Below the pieces are notes generated by a model, which was not told the origin of the DNA, made no database searches, and saw nothing but the letters and a program-made list of their open reading frames with translations. A program made the position numbers and the translations under genes. A stretch of DNA of 64,000 nt from Pseudophaeobacter arcticus DSM 23566 (lineage in GTDB: Bacteria > Pseudomonadota > Alphaproteobacteria > Rhodobacterales > Rhodobacteraceae): contig NZ_KI421507.1 in the NCBI RefSeq assembly GCF_000473205.1, positions 3,581,057 to 3,645,056 on the forward strand, written 5' to 3'. Below, in pieces: positions 48,280 to 57,226 of this stretch (position 1 is its first letter; every line of letters begins with the position of its first letter).

Positions 48280-48326
48280 TCCGGCGCCTCCCTCAGATTG
48301 AGGGAAACGCCGGTCATGGTTAGACC

Positions 48327-49175
48327 CTAACGCTCGCGGCCAGGCAGGCTGTCGCGGGCAGGTTCGGGCGACCAGTTGTGAATGATCTCAGCCGCCTCTT
48401 CCGCAGTTTCGACAAATTTGAACAGGTCGAGATCCTGCTCAGAAATCGTCCCGGCATCCGCCAGCGCCTCCCAGTTGATGATCTTCTCCCAGAAGGCGCG
48501 ACCAAACATGATAAACGGCACCCGCTCCATCCGGCCCGTCTGAATCAGGGTCAGGCTCTCGAACAGCTCATCCAGGGTGCCAAAGCCCCCCGGAAACACC
48601 GTAATTGCCGCCGCCCGCATCAGAAAATGCATCTTGCGGATGGCAAAATAATGGAAGTTAAGGCTGAGCTCAGGAGTCACATATTCATTGGGTGCCTGCT
48701 CATGTGGCAGCACAATGGACAGGCCAACAGATTTGCCCCCCACATCCTGCGCGCCCCGGTTGCCCGCCTCCATCACACCGGGACCACCCCCGGTGACAAT
48801 CACATTCTTGCGCCCACCGCTTTTGATCGAGCTCTGCGTCATCATCCGGGCAAATTCCCGCGCCTCATCGTAGAAATGCGACAGATCCGCCAGCGTCTGT
48901 GTCCGGGCGCTCTCTTTGTTGGCAGGGCTGGGAATACGCGCGCCGCCAAACATCACGATGGTGCTTTCGATCCCCTGCTCGTCGAGGATCAGCTGTGACT
49001 TTAGCAATTCCAGCTGCAACCGGACCGGACGCAGCTCCTCTCGGTATAGAAAATCCTCATCCGCAAAGGCCAGCCGATAGGCCGACGAGGCAGACTGCGG
49101 GGTCTGCGGCACATGTTCGGCGCGATCTCTGTCAGAGTGGGCGTCCGGGAAGCGGCTGTGGCGATCTTCACTCAT
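48327..49175 (-). CDS. LOG-family nucleoside-monophosphate hydrolase
   Basis: A 282-residue Rossmann-fold protein with the two LOG motifs: IVTGGGPGVMEAGNRGAQ and TVFPGGFGTLDELFE (the PGGxGTxxE signature). LOG proteins hydrolyse cytokinin-type or ordinary nucleoside 5'-monophosphates; bacterial ones with longer N termini are often AMP nucleosidase-like. An N-terminal extension of about 65 residues is poorly conserved. It is divergent from the dehydratase gene. Confidence 0.9.
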   Translation of the reverse strand: MSEDRHSRFPDAHSDRDRAEHVPQTPQSASSAYRLAFADEDFLYREELRPVRLQLELLKSQLILDEQGIESTIVMFGGARIPSPANKESARTQTLADLSHFYDEAREFARMMTQSSIKSGGRKNVIVTGGGPGVMEAGNRGAQDVGGKSVGLSIVLPHEQAPNEYVTPELSLNFHYFAIRKMHFLMRAAAITVFPGGFGTLDELFESLTLIQTGRMERVPFIMFGRAFWEKIINWEALADAGTISEQDLDLFKFVETAEEAAEIIHNWSPEPARDSLPGRER

Positions 49176-49347
49176 GGTGTGTCAGGCAATCCTGTTTGAA
49201 ATTCTGGAGCTTCAGCTTAGCCTCCTTGGACCCGGAGGCACCAGCCCTGCTGATGCCGGTTGAACAGAATTGATGCGCCACTGCAAAGGCTTGTATCAGC
49301 ATCGACAATCGCTAAGGTCTGGCCCGCGCAACCAGGAGAGACTGCAC

Positions 49348-50280
49348 ATGGACTGGACCACCGAAATCAAAGCCGCTGCTGGCCGCATCGCAGGCCATAT
49401 TCAGATCACGCCGGTGATGCAGACGATGGGATTTGGCCTGGGCTATCCCATTGAGATGAAGCTGGAACACATGCAGCATACCGGCAGTTTCAAGGCGCGC
49501 GGTGCCTTTAACACGCTGCTGAGCCAGGATGTGCCAGCCGCCGGTCTGGTCGCCGCATCAGGGGGCAATCACGGCGCCGCTGTCGGCTATGCAGCCCATC
49601 AGCTGGGCCACAAGGCGCGGATCTATGTGCCCGAGATGGCAGGCCCCGCCAAGATTGCCCTGATCCGCAACACCGGTGCCGATCTGCAGGTGGTGCCTGG
49701 TGCCTATGCCAATGCGCTGGAGCAGGCCCAGGCCTATGAGCAGGAAACCGGCGCCGGACAGGTACATGCCTATGATGCCCCCGGCACCGTCGCCGGTCAG
49801 GGCACCTGTTTTGCCGAATGGCAGGACCAGGGCCTGGCGGCTGATACCGTGATCATCGCAGTTGGCGGCGGCGGATTGATCTCCGGGGCCATGGCCTGGT
49901 TTCAAGGCGCCAAAAAGATCATCGCGGTGGAACCCGAAACCTCCTGCGCCCTGCATGCCGCTCTCGATGCTGGGGCACCAGTGGATGTTGAGGTTTCCGG
50001 TGTGGCCGCAAATGCCCTGGGGGCGCGCCGGATCGGTTCGATCTGTTTTGATCTGGCACAGCAGCAGCGCCAGGCCGGGCATCTGACCTCGCTCACCGTC
50101 ACTGATGCGGCTATCACCGCGGCCCAGACCGCCCTGTGGCGCGAACGCCGGGTGCTGGTTGAACCCGCCGGCGCCACCGCCCTGGCGGCGCTGATCTCGG
50201 GTGCCTATCACCCTGCCGCGGGCGAAAGAGTGGCAGTGTTGCTGTGTGGCGGCAATATTGCCCCGGATCCGCTGGCCTGA
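49348..50280 (+). CDS. Threonine/serine dehydratase family PLP enzyme
   Basis: The 310-residue fold-type II enzyme carries the cofactor lysine Lys49 in HTGSFKARGAFN, SGGNHGAAVGYAA as phosphate-side loop, the glycine-rich VGGGGLISGAMA, and the C-terminal EPAGATALAAL. It resembles threonine or serine dehydratases and serine racemases, without a C-terminal regulatory ACT domain, so it is a catabolic type. CAGGAGAG before the ATG at 49348 fixes the start. The GntR regulator begins 38 bases after its stop. Confidence 0.9.
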   Translation: MDWTTEIKAAAGRIAGHIQITPVMQTMGFGLGYPIEMKLEHMQHTGSFKARGAFNTLLSQDVPAAGLVAASGGNHGAAVGYAAHQLGHKARIYVPEMAGPAKIALIRNTGADLQVVPGAYANALEQAQAYEQETGAGQVHAYDAPGTVAGQGTCFAEWQDQGLAADTVIIAVGGGGLISGAMAWFQGAKKIIAVEPETSCALHAALDAGAPVDVEVSGVAANALGARRIGSICFDLAQQQRQAGHLTSLTVTDAAITAAQTALWRERRVLVEPAGATALAALISGAYHPAAGERVAVLLCGGNIAPDPLA

Positions 50281-50318
50281 GGCTTGCACCAACATCGCAG
50301 CCGCCCTATCGACCTGTC

Positions 50319-50918
50319 ATGAGCGCAACAATCGCAGATACAATCTATCAGGCCCTGAGCGAGCGGATCGTGACCGGCGCGCTGCAGGCCGGGGAAAAGC
50401 TGCGACAGGACCATATTGCCCGGGATTTTGACACCAGCCATGTGCCGGTGCGCGAGGCCCTGCTGCGGCTCGAAGCCCACGGGCTGGCAATTTCCGAACC
50501 CCGGCGCGGCACCCGTGTCAGCGCATTGAACCCCAGTGAAATCCGCGAGGTGATCGAAATGCGGGTCGCTCTGGAGATCCTGGCGCTCACCCATGGCTTT
50601 GCCCGCATCTCCAAGGCGGATCTGGACGCGGCAGAGGCGGCGCGCATCGCCTGCGACGCCGCCGAGGACATGGCAACCTGGGAACGCTGTAACCGGGCCT
50701 TCCACCGGGCCATCCTGGCGCCCTGCCAGATGCCCCGCTTGCTGGCGTCGATTGATGATCTGCATATTGCCTCGGCCCGGCATCTGTTTGCCAATTGGCG
50801 GCACCAGTGGCGCCCCCGCATAGATCAGGATCACGCCGCCATTGTGCAGGCAATGCAGCGCCAGGACGCCGCTGCCGCCTGCGAAATCCTGCGCCGCCAC
50901 CTGCGCCGGGTCGGCTAA
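50319..50918 (+). CDS. GntR-family (FadR/FCD-type) regulator
   Basis: A 199-residue regulator. The winged helix-turn-helix at about 5-65 includes IADTIYQALSERIVTGAL and HVPVREALLRLEAHGLAI. The C-terminal helical FCD-type domain (from about 80, EIREVIEMRVALEILAL) has the spaced His residues that hold metal and ligand (FHRAIL, HDDL-like, HAAI). It directly follows the dehydratase and probably regulates it. ATG at 50319 chosen. Confidence 0.88.
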   Translation: MSATIADTIYQALSERIVTGALQAGEKLRQDHIARDFDTSHVPVREALLRLEAHGLAISEPRRGTRVSALNPSEIREVIEMRVALEILALTHGFARISKADLDAAEAARIACDAAEDMATWERCNRAFHRAILAPCQMPRLLASIDDLHIASARHLFANWRHQWRPRIDQDHAAIVQAMQRQDAAAACEILRRHLRRVG

Positions 50919-51035
50919 AGACGTCAAAACGCCGGGCGGGGCGTCATTTTGGCCGCAATCCGGGCATGACCTGCGTGCAGATTGCCGTTAGAAAGCTGCG
51001 AATCCTAAATTTACACACACGCCGGAGTACCCCCA

Positions 51036-51863
51036 ATGTCCAACGCTCAGCTGGAAACCGCGATCGAAGCCGCCTGGGAGGCCCGTGACAGCATCACCCC
51101 CGCCACCACAGGCGCGCAACGCGAGGCCATCGAGGCCACATTGCACGCATTGGACTCGGGGTCGCTGCGGGTTGCCGAAAAACAGGAGAGCGGCGACTGG
51201 CATGTGAACCAGTGGGCCAAAAAGGCCGTGCTGCTGGGCTTCCGTATCAAGGATATGGAAATGCAATCCGGTGGTCCGCAGGGCTCTGGCTGGTGGGACA
51301 AGGTCGACAGCAAATTCATGGGCTGGGGCGATGCCGAATGGAAAAAGGCCGGTTTCCGCGCCGTGCCCAACTGCATCGTGCGCAAAAGCGCCTATGTTGC
51401 GCCTGGCGTGGTGCTGATGCCCTCCTTTGTGAACCTGGGCGCCTATGTCGATGAAGGCACCATGGTTGACACCTGGGCCACCGTTGGCTCCTGTGCGCAG
51501 ATCGGCAAGAACGTGCACCTGTCGGGCGGCGTTGGCATTGGCGGCGTGCTGGAACCCATGCAGGCCGGTCCCACCATCATCGAGGACAACTGCTTTATCG
51601 GCGCCCGTTCCGAGGTGGTCGAAGGCTGCATCGTGCGCGAAGGCTCGGTTCTGGGCATGGGCGTCTATATCGGCAAATCCACCAAGATCGTCGACCGCGA
51701 AACCGGTGAAGTGATGTATGGCGAAGTACCGCCCTATTCGGTGGTTGTGTCGGGCTCGATGCCATCAAAGAACAACGTCAGCCTGTATTGTGCGGTGATC
51801 GTCAAGCGCGTCGATGCGCAGACCCGCTCAAAAACCGGCATCAATGAATTGCTGCGCGACTGA
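51036..51863 (+). CDS. dapD: Tetrahydrodipicolinate N-succinyltransferase
   Basis: DapD succinylates tetrahydrodipicolinate in the succinylase branch of lysine and meso-diaminopimelate synthesis. The 275-residue protein has an N-terminal helical part, then left-handed beta-helix hexapeptide repeats (about 105-225), including [35 protein letters not shown] and [20 protein letters not shown] lies before the ATG. dapE lies about 5.4 kb downstream on the same strand. It has its own terminator. Confidence 0.97.
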   Translation: MSNAQLETAIEAAWEARDSITPATTGAQREAIEATLHALDSGSLRVAEKQESGDWHVNQWAKKAVLLGFRIKDMEMQSGGPQGSGWWDKVDSKFMGWGDAEWKKAGFRAVPNCIVRKSAYVAPGVVLMPSFVNLGAYVDEGTMVDTWATVGSCAQIGKNVHLSGGVGIGGVLEPMQAGPTIIEDNCFIGARSEVVEGCIVREGSVLGMGVYIGKSTKIVDRETGEVMYGEVPPYSVVVSGSMPSKNNVSLYCAVIVKRVDAQTRSKTGINELLRD

Positions 51864-51887
51864 TCCCGCTGCTCTGAGTTTACATGC

Positions 51888-51926
51888 TGCGCGTCTCCTT
51901 GATCCCAAGGAGGCGCGCATTTTGTT
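51888..51926 (+). terminator. Terminator of dapD
   Basis: TGCGCG.CTCCTTG and CAAGGAG.CGCGCA pair around a four-base loop, followed by TTTTGTTT. Confidence 0.9.
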
Positions 51927-51941
51927 TGGAGCGGTTATTCT

Positions 51942-51973
51942 GGACTGTCTATTGATTGGACTGTCCATTGACC
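51942..51973. repeat. 16-bp tandem duplication
   Basis: GGACTGTCTATTGATT is followed directly by GGACTGTCCATTGACC, with a partial third unit TGTCTAG. It lies between the dapD terminator and the end of the HutD-like gene. Confidence 0.8.
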
Positions 51974-51976
51974 TGT

Positions 51977-52522
51977 CTAGAGGTGCCACAAGCGCAGCAG
52001 CACCGCCCTGCCATCCTGCACAATATCCACGGAACCACCGGCGACACCCTGCCATCCCTCGCCGGTGCTGAGCTGCTCAACACCCGCAGAAGTCTCCAGC
52101 TGCAGGGATCCCTCCAGAACAAAGATCAGTTGGGGTCCATCGTCAAAGTGGTGCAGGCCCGCGTCGCAGATTTGCATCTCGGCGCCAATGCGCTTTGGGT
52201 CATAGATCAGATTAAAGGCCGCGCAGGCGCCCTGTCTCAGCTGCGCGGTGAGATCCAAACCACCGTCAAAATGCAGCGGTTTCAGGGGATCTGCCGCAAG
52301 CTGCACATCGGGATTGGACAGCTGCAACCCGGCGCCCGAAACGATACAATGAATGCGCGACAGGCCGGGGAAAGCAGAGAACGCGCCGTCCTGATCGATC
52401 CGGGCCAGACTGGCGCGCCAGATCATATGCCCTCCGGCGGCCTCTTCGCGGGCCAGTTCACGCGTAGAGCCACCACCGTTTTTCCAAACCTGGGGCGAAA
52501 TCTGGGAGAGCGAAAACCGCAT
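51977..52522 (-). CDS. HutD-family protein
   Basis: A 181-residue bicupin-like protein recognised by VWKNGGGSTRELAREE at the N terminus, IWRASLARIDQDGAFSAFPG, and a later FVLEGSLQLE cupin strand. HutD (Ves) proteins are associated with histidine utilisation but their exact role is unsettled. No hut genes are in the window, so the context gives no support for histidine metabolism here. Confidence 0.88.
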   Translation of the reverse strand: MRFSLSQISPQVWKNGGGSTRELAREEAAGGHMIWRASLARIDQDGAFSAFPGLSRIHCIVSGAGLQLSNPDVQLAADPLKPLHFDGGLDLTAQLRQGACAAFNLIYDPKRIGAEMQICDAGLHHFDDGPQLIFVLEGSLQLETSAGVEQLSTGEGWQGVAGGSVDIVQDGRAVLLRLWHL

Positions 52523-52640
52523 GGGGTCTCCTGTAGCTGACTATGGGTCCTACAGGTTTGAAACCTTTGCAGACCCGCCGCAAGCCTGATCAATCTGAAT
52601 TCGATTGACCCCAAGGCGCCGACAGGGCTATGGCGACGAT

Positions 52641-52988
52641 ATGGAAAAAAAGAAGATATCCCGCCAACAGGTCTATACGCTCCTGGTTCAGATCGGTCGC
52701 AAAGAAGGCGATGGTCTGCCCGAGGGGGCAACCGGGGCTGCCTTGATGATCTATGCCTCTGGCGTGGATGAGGCAGAGGCCGTCCGCGAGACAGTCGCCA
52801 TCCTGAAACAGGCGGACACCGCACCGCTGGATGTCACCGGCTACGGCACCCTTGCCGAACGTCAGGAAGAAGGCCACGAAATTGGTGAAGAAGAACACGC
52901 GCTGATGCAGCGTGCGCTGGAAGAGAACGCCGTGATCGTTGCCCAGATGACCCCCTTCTTTGAGGGCGAAGAGCCCGTTTTTCACTAG
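52641..52988 (+). CDS. Hypothetical acidic protein, 115 residues
   Basis: The frame from MEKKKISRQQVYTLL is strongly acidic at its C-terminal end (RQEEGHEIGEEEHALMQRALEEN). No known family is recognised. It appears mostly helical, has no signal peptide or membrane segment, and may be a small regulatory or binding protein. The ribosome site is weak: AGGG lies some 14 bases before the ATG. An in-frame TTG at 52605 is possible. It is convergent with the channel-like gene. Confidence 0.6.
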   Translation: MEKKKISRQQVYTLLVQIGRKEGDGLPEGATGAALMIYASGVDEAEAVRETVAILKQADTAPLDVTGYGTLAERQEEGHEIGEEEHALMQRALEENAVIVAQMTPFFEGEEPVFH

Positions 52989-53038
52989 CGTCCCGGCAGC
53001 GGGGCAAGGCCGGAAGAAAGCTATGGCCAGGTTTGCCG

Positions 53039-54094
53039 TTAGTGCAATCGGCCAAACCAGCTATGATAAAGCGTTTCATAGCTGCCATCTTCCTGCATTT
53101 CCAACAGGCTGCGGTTGACCTGCTCGGTCAGCTCAGAGCCCTGCGGGAAGACAAAACCGTAATATTCACGCAGGAAGACTGATCCGATGGTGCGGCCATA
53201 CTCGCTGCCGCCCTGCTGCACATAGTAGTTCAGCACCGGCGCATCAAAAACCACGACGCGAATATCCCCTGCCTCAAAGGCCGTCAGCAACTCATCCAGG
53301 GTTTGGAAGCCGCGATAATCAATGTCACGGCGCTGCAAAAAGTTGGCGGCGGTGGAGCCGGCGATGGTGCCGGTGCGTTTGCCATAAAGGTCATTCACCG
53401 AGGAGACCGAGCCGCTGATGGCCTCAACCGTCATCACGGCAGTGATCTTGGCGACAAAAATCGACACGATGAACAGGGAAGACAGCACAAGCAGCACGCC
53501 AAACATCCGCCCGATGGCGGTGCGGGGCACCCGTTCTTCAAAGCCGCCATTTACCACCAGGTTGAGCGCCCACCAGAAGGAGGGGAACCAGGCTTCTTTA
53601 AGGGGGCGGTCAAAATAGGGCTGGGCACGTCGTTCCAGTGCCCACATGAACATCCCGCCCACCAGCAGCAGCAAAAACGCCAACCCGATGGCCAGGGCCA
53701 GGTCCCAGGACAACAGCGCATTCATCAGCGAGGGTTCCCGTACATCCGCAGCCTGCACCAGGATCTGCAGCCCGCTTTCAAACACTGGCTGACTAAAATC
53801 CATCTCTGCCTCACGGGCCGAGGTGATCGAGATATTCGCTGCGGCCAGATCCACCTCTGCATCCCGAACACCAGTCAGCATCTCGGCAAAGGTGTCCTTG
53901 CGGTGAATGGTAAGTTCCCAATCCAGGCGCTTGCCAATTTCGCGCAGCAGCTCGATGGTAAAGCCGGTCTCGCGCCCGTTTTCAATCATTGAAAAGGGTG
54001 GCCGGGTCACCGTATTGACATCTACCACCTGCGCCGCCAGCGCATTTCCCCAAAGCAGGAACAGAAACGGGGGGATACAGCGAAGAGCACGCAA
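53039..54094 (-). CDS. Ionotropic glutamate receptor-like channel (binding lobes split by a pore)
   Basis: A 351-residue protein with a signal peptide (cleavage about residue 21). A first solute-binding lobe (22-120) has the ligand-binding Arg in ITSAREAEMDFSQP. A pore module follows, with a first membrane segment (about 129-152), a re-entrant loop (about 168-190, WFPSFWWALNLVVNGG) and a second membrane segment (about 194-222). A second binding lobe (225-351) carries the acidic FDAPVLNYY motif. This order is that of prokaryotic GluR0. The potassium-filter TVGYG of GluR0 is absent, and the loop reads VVNGGFEERVP, so ion selectivity is unclear. It may be an amino-acid-gated channel in the inner membrane. 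Confidence 0.85.
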   Translation of the reverse strand: MRALRCIPPFLFLLWGNALAAQVVDVNTVTRPPFSMIENGRETGFTIELLREIGKRLDWELTIHRKDTFAEMLTGVRDAEVDLAAANISITSAREAEMDFSQPVFESGLQILVQAADVREPSLMNALLSWDLALAIGLAFLLLLVGGMFMWALERRAQPYFDRPLKEAWFPSFWWALNLVVNGGFEERVPRTAIGRMFGVLLVLSSLFIVSIFVAKITAVMTVEAISGSVSSVNDLYGKRTGTIAGSTAANFLQRRDIDYRGFQTLDELLTAFEAGDIRVVVFDAPVLNYYVQQGGSEYGRTIGSVFLREYYGFVFPQGSELTEQVNRSLLEMQEDGSYETLYHSWFGRLH

Positions 54095-54172
54095 ATCAAT
54101 ACCTCAGGATCGGATACATCATTTCTGAATAGGTCTTAGGTGGTTCAACAGGCTCAGGCAAGCTTGAACCCC

Positions 54173-55270
54173 TCAGGCCACCCGTCGTTCTGCGAGAACA
54201 GCCGCATCAAAGGCCCCCAGAACCGGATATCTGGGTGACCCCTGTTCCGGCAGAGTGCTGCGATCGACGCCAGCCAATTGACTGGCGTTGAGACGCGTCG
54301 CATCGCGCCGCAGGCTGCCCAGATACAGGCTTTCAAGGACCGCGCCCGCGGCCAGCAAAGGGGCGTGATCCGGCAGCACCAGTTGCGTGTAGCGGGTGGT
54401 CAGCCCCTTGGCCTGCCCCTGCGTCGCCACAGGTGTCGCCACAGATGTCCCCATCAGATGGCGCGCCGGCACCAGAACTGCTGGTCGTCCAAACAGATAT
54501 TCCACTTCACTGCCGCTCAGCACCAGCCGCTGCGAGGCCGAAACCTGAATCGCCTGCTGCAAGCCAAAAAATGGGGTGCGCAGGGCAACCGGGCGGAACA
54601 TCCCCATGGCTGGCACCTCGCGGTGCAATACGTGCAAAATGGGCAGGCTTGCGCCTGTTTCACTGAGGACCAGATCGCCACGCTGCAGGGTTTCAACCGA
54701 ACGATATCCCTGTGGTGTCGCCACCGGTGTCGCCGGATCAAGGCCAGGCATCAGCCCTACGGGCTCCAAGGCGTTGGAAACCGCCAAAGAGGTCAGGGCC
54801 ACCGAGGTGAACCGCAACGATCCCGGAGAGAACAGCGTTTTGAGATCCTGATAGCGCCAGGGGCGCGGCGGTGGCAGCAAGGCCATCTGCACCCGATCGC
54901 TGTCGGCGCATTCCAGGGCGAGGCGCGCATATCCTGCAAGACTGTCCCAGGCATAGGACAGCCTGACCTGGCCGGTGCGCCCTGTCCCGCTGGGATTGAG
55001 CACCGCATGGGCAAGACTGCCGCTGTGTTGCAAAACAAGGCTCACACCGCCGCCCGGTAGCACCTGGATCCCCAGATTGATCGGCCAGTCGCCATCCTGG
55101 GCAAATTGCAACAGGGGTTCAGGTCGGTGGCAGTCGGGGATCGACATCTCGGCCACCAGGGTACCGCGCAGCATCAAAGCGTCGCCACCGCCCTCTGCCC
55201 GCAGAGCTTGAACCAGCCCGGACAGGTCCGAACATCCACGCTCCAGATCGTTGATGCCCAGCCAACACAT
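54173..55270 (-). CDS. Hint-domain protein without catalytic cysteine
   Basis: A 365-residue protein starting four bases after the stop of the adjacent Hint gene (ATG at 55270). Residues about 190-330 show the Hint pattern (DPATPVATPQGYRSVETLQRGDLVLS, later ASQRLVLSG and DHAPLLAAGAVLESLYLGSL), but the position of the splicing/autoprocessing Cys is occupied by Asp-Pro-Ala, so autocatalysis by thioester is unlikely. The N-terminal half is beta-rich and unrecognised. Two 12-bp tandem duplications occur inside it, at 54423-54446 and 54714-54737, coding for VAT-type repeats. Confidence 0.65.
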   Translation of the reverse strand: MCWLGINDLERGCSDLSGLVQALRAEGGGDALMLRGTLVAEMSIPDCHRPEPLLQFAQDGDWPINLGIQVLPGGGVSLVLQHSGSLAHAVLNPSGTGRTGQVRLSYAWDSLAGYARLALECADSDRVQMALLPPPRPWRYQDLKTLFSPGSLRFTSVALTSLAVSNALEPVGLMPGLDPATPVATPQGYRSVETLQRGDLVLSETGASLPILHVLHREVPAMGMFRPVALRTPFFGLQQAIQVSASQRLVLSGSEVEYLFGRPAVLVPARHLMGTSVATPVATQGQAKGLTTRYTQLVLPDHAPLLAAGAVLESLYLGSLRRDATRLNASQLAGVDRSTLPEQGSPRYPVLGAFDAAVLAERRVA

Positions 55271-55274
55271 CGGA

Positions 55275-56846
55275 TCAGGCAGCCTGCATTGCCGCGAGAA
55301 GCTTCCCCTCAAAGCCTCTCAGCCCCGGCCGGACAGAGGCGCCATAGCCAAAGCCGGTTTCCGGGTCCAGCTCGGGGAAGAGCGCATAGATCTCTTGCAA
55401 GATCGGCTGGTCAAACAGCTCTGCGGTCTGCGGGCCGGGCAAAAAGCTTTCGGTTGTCAGCCCTTCGGAATAGATCACCTGATGTTGGTCAAACAACAGA
55501 TGCACATAGGTGATCTCGCCGCCGACCTGGCGGGAAATACTGCCCCCGTTTAGCAGATCCTTTGCCGCAACCAGCACCTCCCCCTCGCCGAACAACAGTT
55601 CGGCATAGGCGTCACGCAGCAGGATACGGTGTTGCGGAGAGACCCAAAGGTCGCGATGCGATCCAAAGCAGCCCGCACGGATGAGGATCGGCGCAAAATC
55701 TCCTTCAGCAAGGACACTGCGGGATCCGATCCAACGCAGTGGTTGCGCCCCCTGGTCTCTGGTTGTCACCAGATCGCCGGGTTGCAGGGTCTCAACCGGC
55801 ACTTCCCCATCTGGTGTGCGGATCAACGTTCCGGCCACAAAGCAGGGGATCGAACTGGCGTTCACAAAGCCGGTATCGCTGTTCACCCCGTTGCTGGTCG
55901 TATAGGTAAAGTTGAAATCTTCGATATCACCATCACCGTGCAACGTCAGGGTGCCATCTTCATTCACCTCGACCTGCTGCCCCGTGGAAAGCGTCACCAC
56001 GGACCCTGCGGTGACCTCCACCCCGTTGACATGGGTGATCGTCAACACCCCGCCCGAGGTATTGATATCATTGCCCAGCACATCGACAACCTTGCTGCCA
56101 TCCGCTGCAACATGGGCCTCGTCCGTCTGAGCCACCAGATCGGTCTGCACCGAATTGGCTGCAATCAACAGGTTACTGTCGTAGCTGCTATCCCCCACAT
56201 CCGCGATGCCGATGCGGATGTCGTTTACCTCGCCGGGATTGACATGCATGGTCAGCGTCATGGTGATGGTCAGGCCATCCATCTCGGTATTGAAGTCGTC
56301 GCCCGTATTGTCGAGGTAGAGGTTTTCATTGATCGAGGCACTGATATTGCCCGGATTTGCGGTGCCGCCGCTGACATCCATTTCGACCACCGAGCCATTG
56401 ACCCAGACCGCCACCACATCCTGGTAGATAGACTCCTGATATTCCGGGAACTCTTCGGAGGAGAACACAAACTCCACCGTCATGACCGCACTGTCGGGAA
56501 CAAAGCTCACATCCAGATAGGAGGCGTCATAGGTTCTGGCGCCCGCTACAGAGTTGAACTCGGAGTTGTTGTTTTCGCCACTGGTATTGCGCGTGGTATC
56601 ACTCACCCGGTTTGGATCACCGCTGGAATTGGTATAGCTGTTGGCCCGCCCCGTTGACAGGATAACACCTGTATCCCCTGGCGTGGCGCCGGGGGCCAGG
56701 GCGTCTCCGTTTGAATAGATCGCCGATGATCGGCTGTCGCCGGTGTAATCGGCACTGACCACAGTAACGCCGTCGCCAAAAATCGTTTCGGCCATCTCGG
56801 TCGCGGTCGCACCTGTATCGTATCCCAGCTCTGATGCTGTCGCCAT
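55275..56846 (-). CDS. Choice-of-anchor L and Hint-domain surface protein
   Basis: A 523-residue protein. Residues about 5-220 resemble a choice-of-anchor L domain (EMAETIFGDGVTVV, GVILSTGRANSY, VEFVFSSEEFPEYQ), found in exported surface proteins. A Thr/Val-rich beta module (about 245-330) follows. From about residue 333 it is a Hint domain with Cys335 in PCFVAGTLIRTPDGEVPVETLQ and the B-block-like WVSPQHRILLRD, the motifs of Hedgehog/intein autoprocessing. No classical signal peptide is visible, so type I or other unconventional secretion is likely. The next gene is a cysteine-less relative. Confidence 0.85.
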   Translation of the reverse strand: MATASELGYDTGATATEMAETIFGDGVTVVSADYTGDSRSSAIYSNGDALAPGATPGDTGVILSTGRANSYTNSSGDPNRVSDTTRNTSGENNNSEFNSVAGARTYDASYLDVSFVPDSAVMTVEFVFSSEEFPEYQESIYQDVVAVWVNGSVVEMDVSGGTANPGNISASINENLYLDNTGDDFNTEMDGLTITMTLTMHVNPGEVNDIRIGIADVGDSSYDSNLLIAANSVQTDLVAQTDEAHVAADGSKVVDVLGNDINTSGGVLTITHVNGVEVTAGSVVTLSTGQQVEVNEDGTLTLHGDGDIEDFNFTYTTSNGVNSDTGFVNASSIPCFVAGTLIRTPDGEVPVETLQPGDLVTTRDQGAQPLRWIGSRSVLAEGDFAPILIRAGCFGSHRDLWVSPQHRILLRDAYAELLFGEGEVLVAAKDLLNGGSISRQVGGEITYVHLLFDQHQVIYSEGLTTESFLPGPQTAELFDQPILQEIYALFPELDPETGFGYGASVRPGLRGFEGKLLAAMQAA

Positions 56847-57226
56847 TTGCCTCGCTCCAATCCTCAATTGGAGAGACAGCTCACCCGTCACGCCACAGCG
56901 GAAGATCCACTGCGCTAGCCTGGACCTTTTGGCCCTTTATATATTGGCAAAATCCACGCTTTGGTGGTTCCGCTCTCTGGATGACCTGCCTCTGGTCTTT
57001 TTTTATTAACTTTTTCTTAACACGTGATTTTGCGAAGTGTCATCCATGAAGTTTTCTCAAAACGAAGCCGCAGCTTTTGCGCCACAAGGCCCAATACAGG
57101 CAGAGCGGCGTCGGGTATCTCGTTTCATCGTGATCTGCCGCGGTTTGCACGGCATCCAAAAGCGCGCTAAATCATTAAAAACACTCATACAGGCCTGATC
57201 TCCCAGCGCCGCATAGGAGCACCCAG
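56847..57226. other. Intergenic region upstream of Hint gene and dapE
   Basis: A 380-base gap with an AT-rich patch (56930-57030) suited to the promoter of the leftward Hint operon. A 50-codon frame (57046-57198, MKFSQNEAAAF onwards) has no ribosome site and is left unannotated. The dapE promoter must lie near the right end. Confidence 0.45.

Noticed and set aside
57046..57198. 50-codon frame upstream of dapE
   Set aside because: No ribosome site and no recognisable protein features; it would end only 29 bases before the dapE start.
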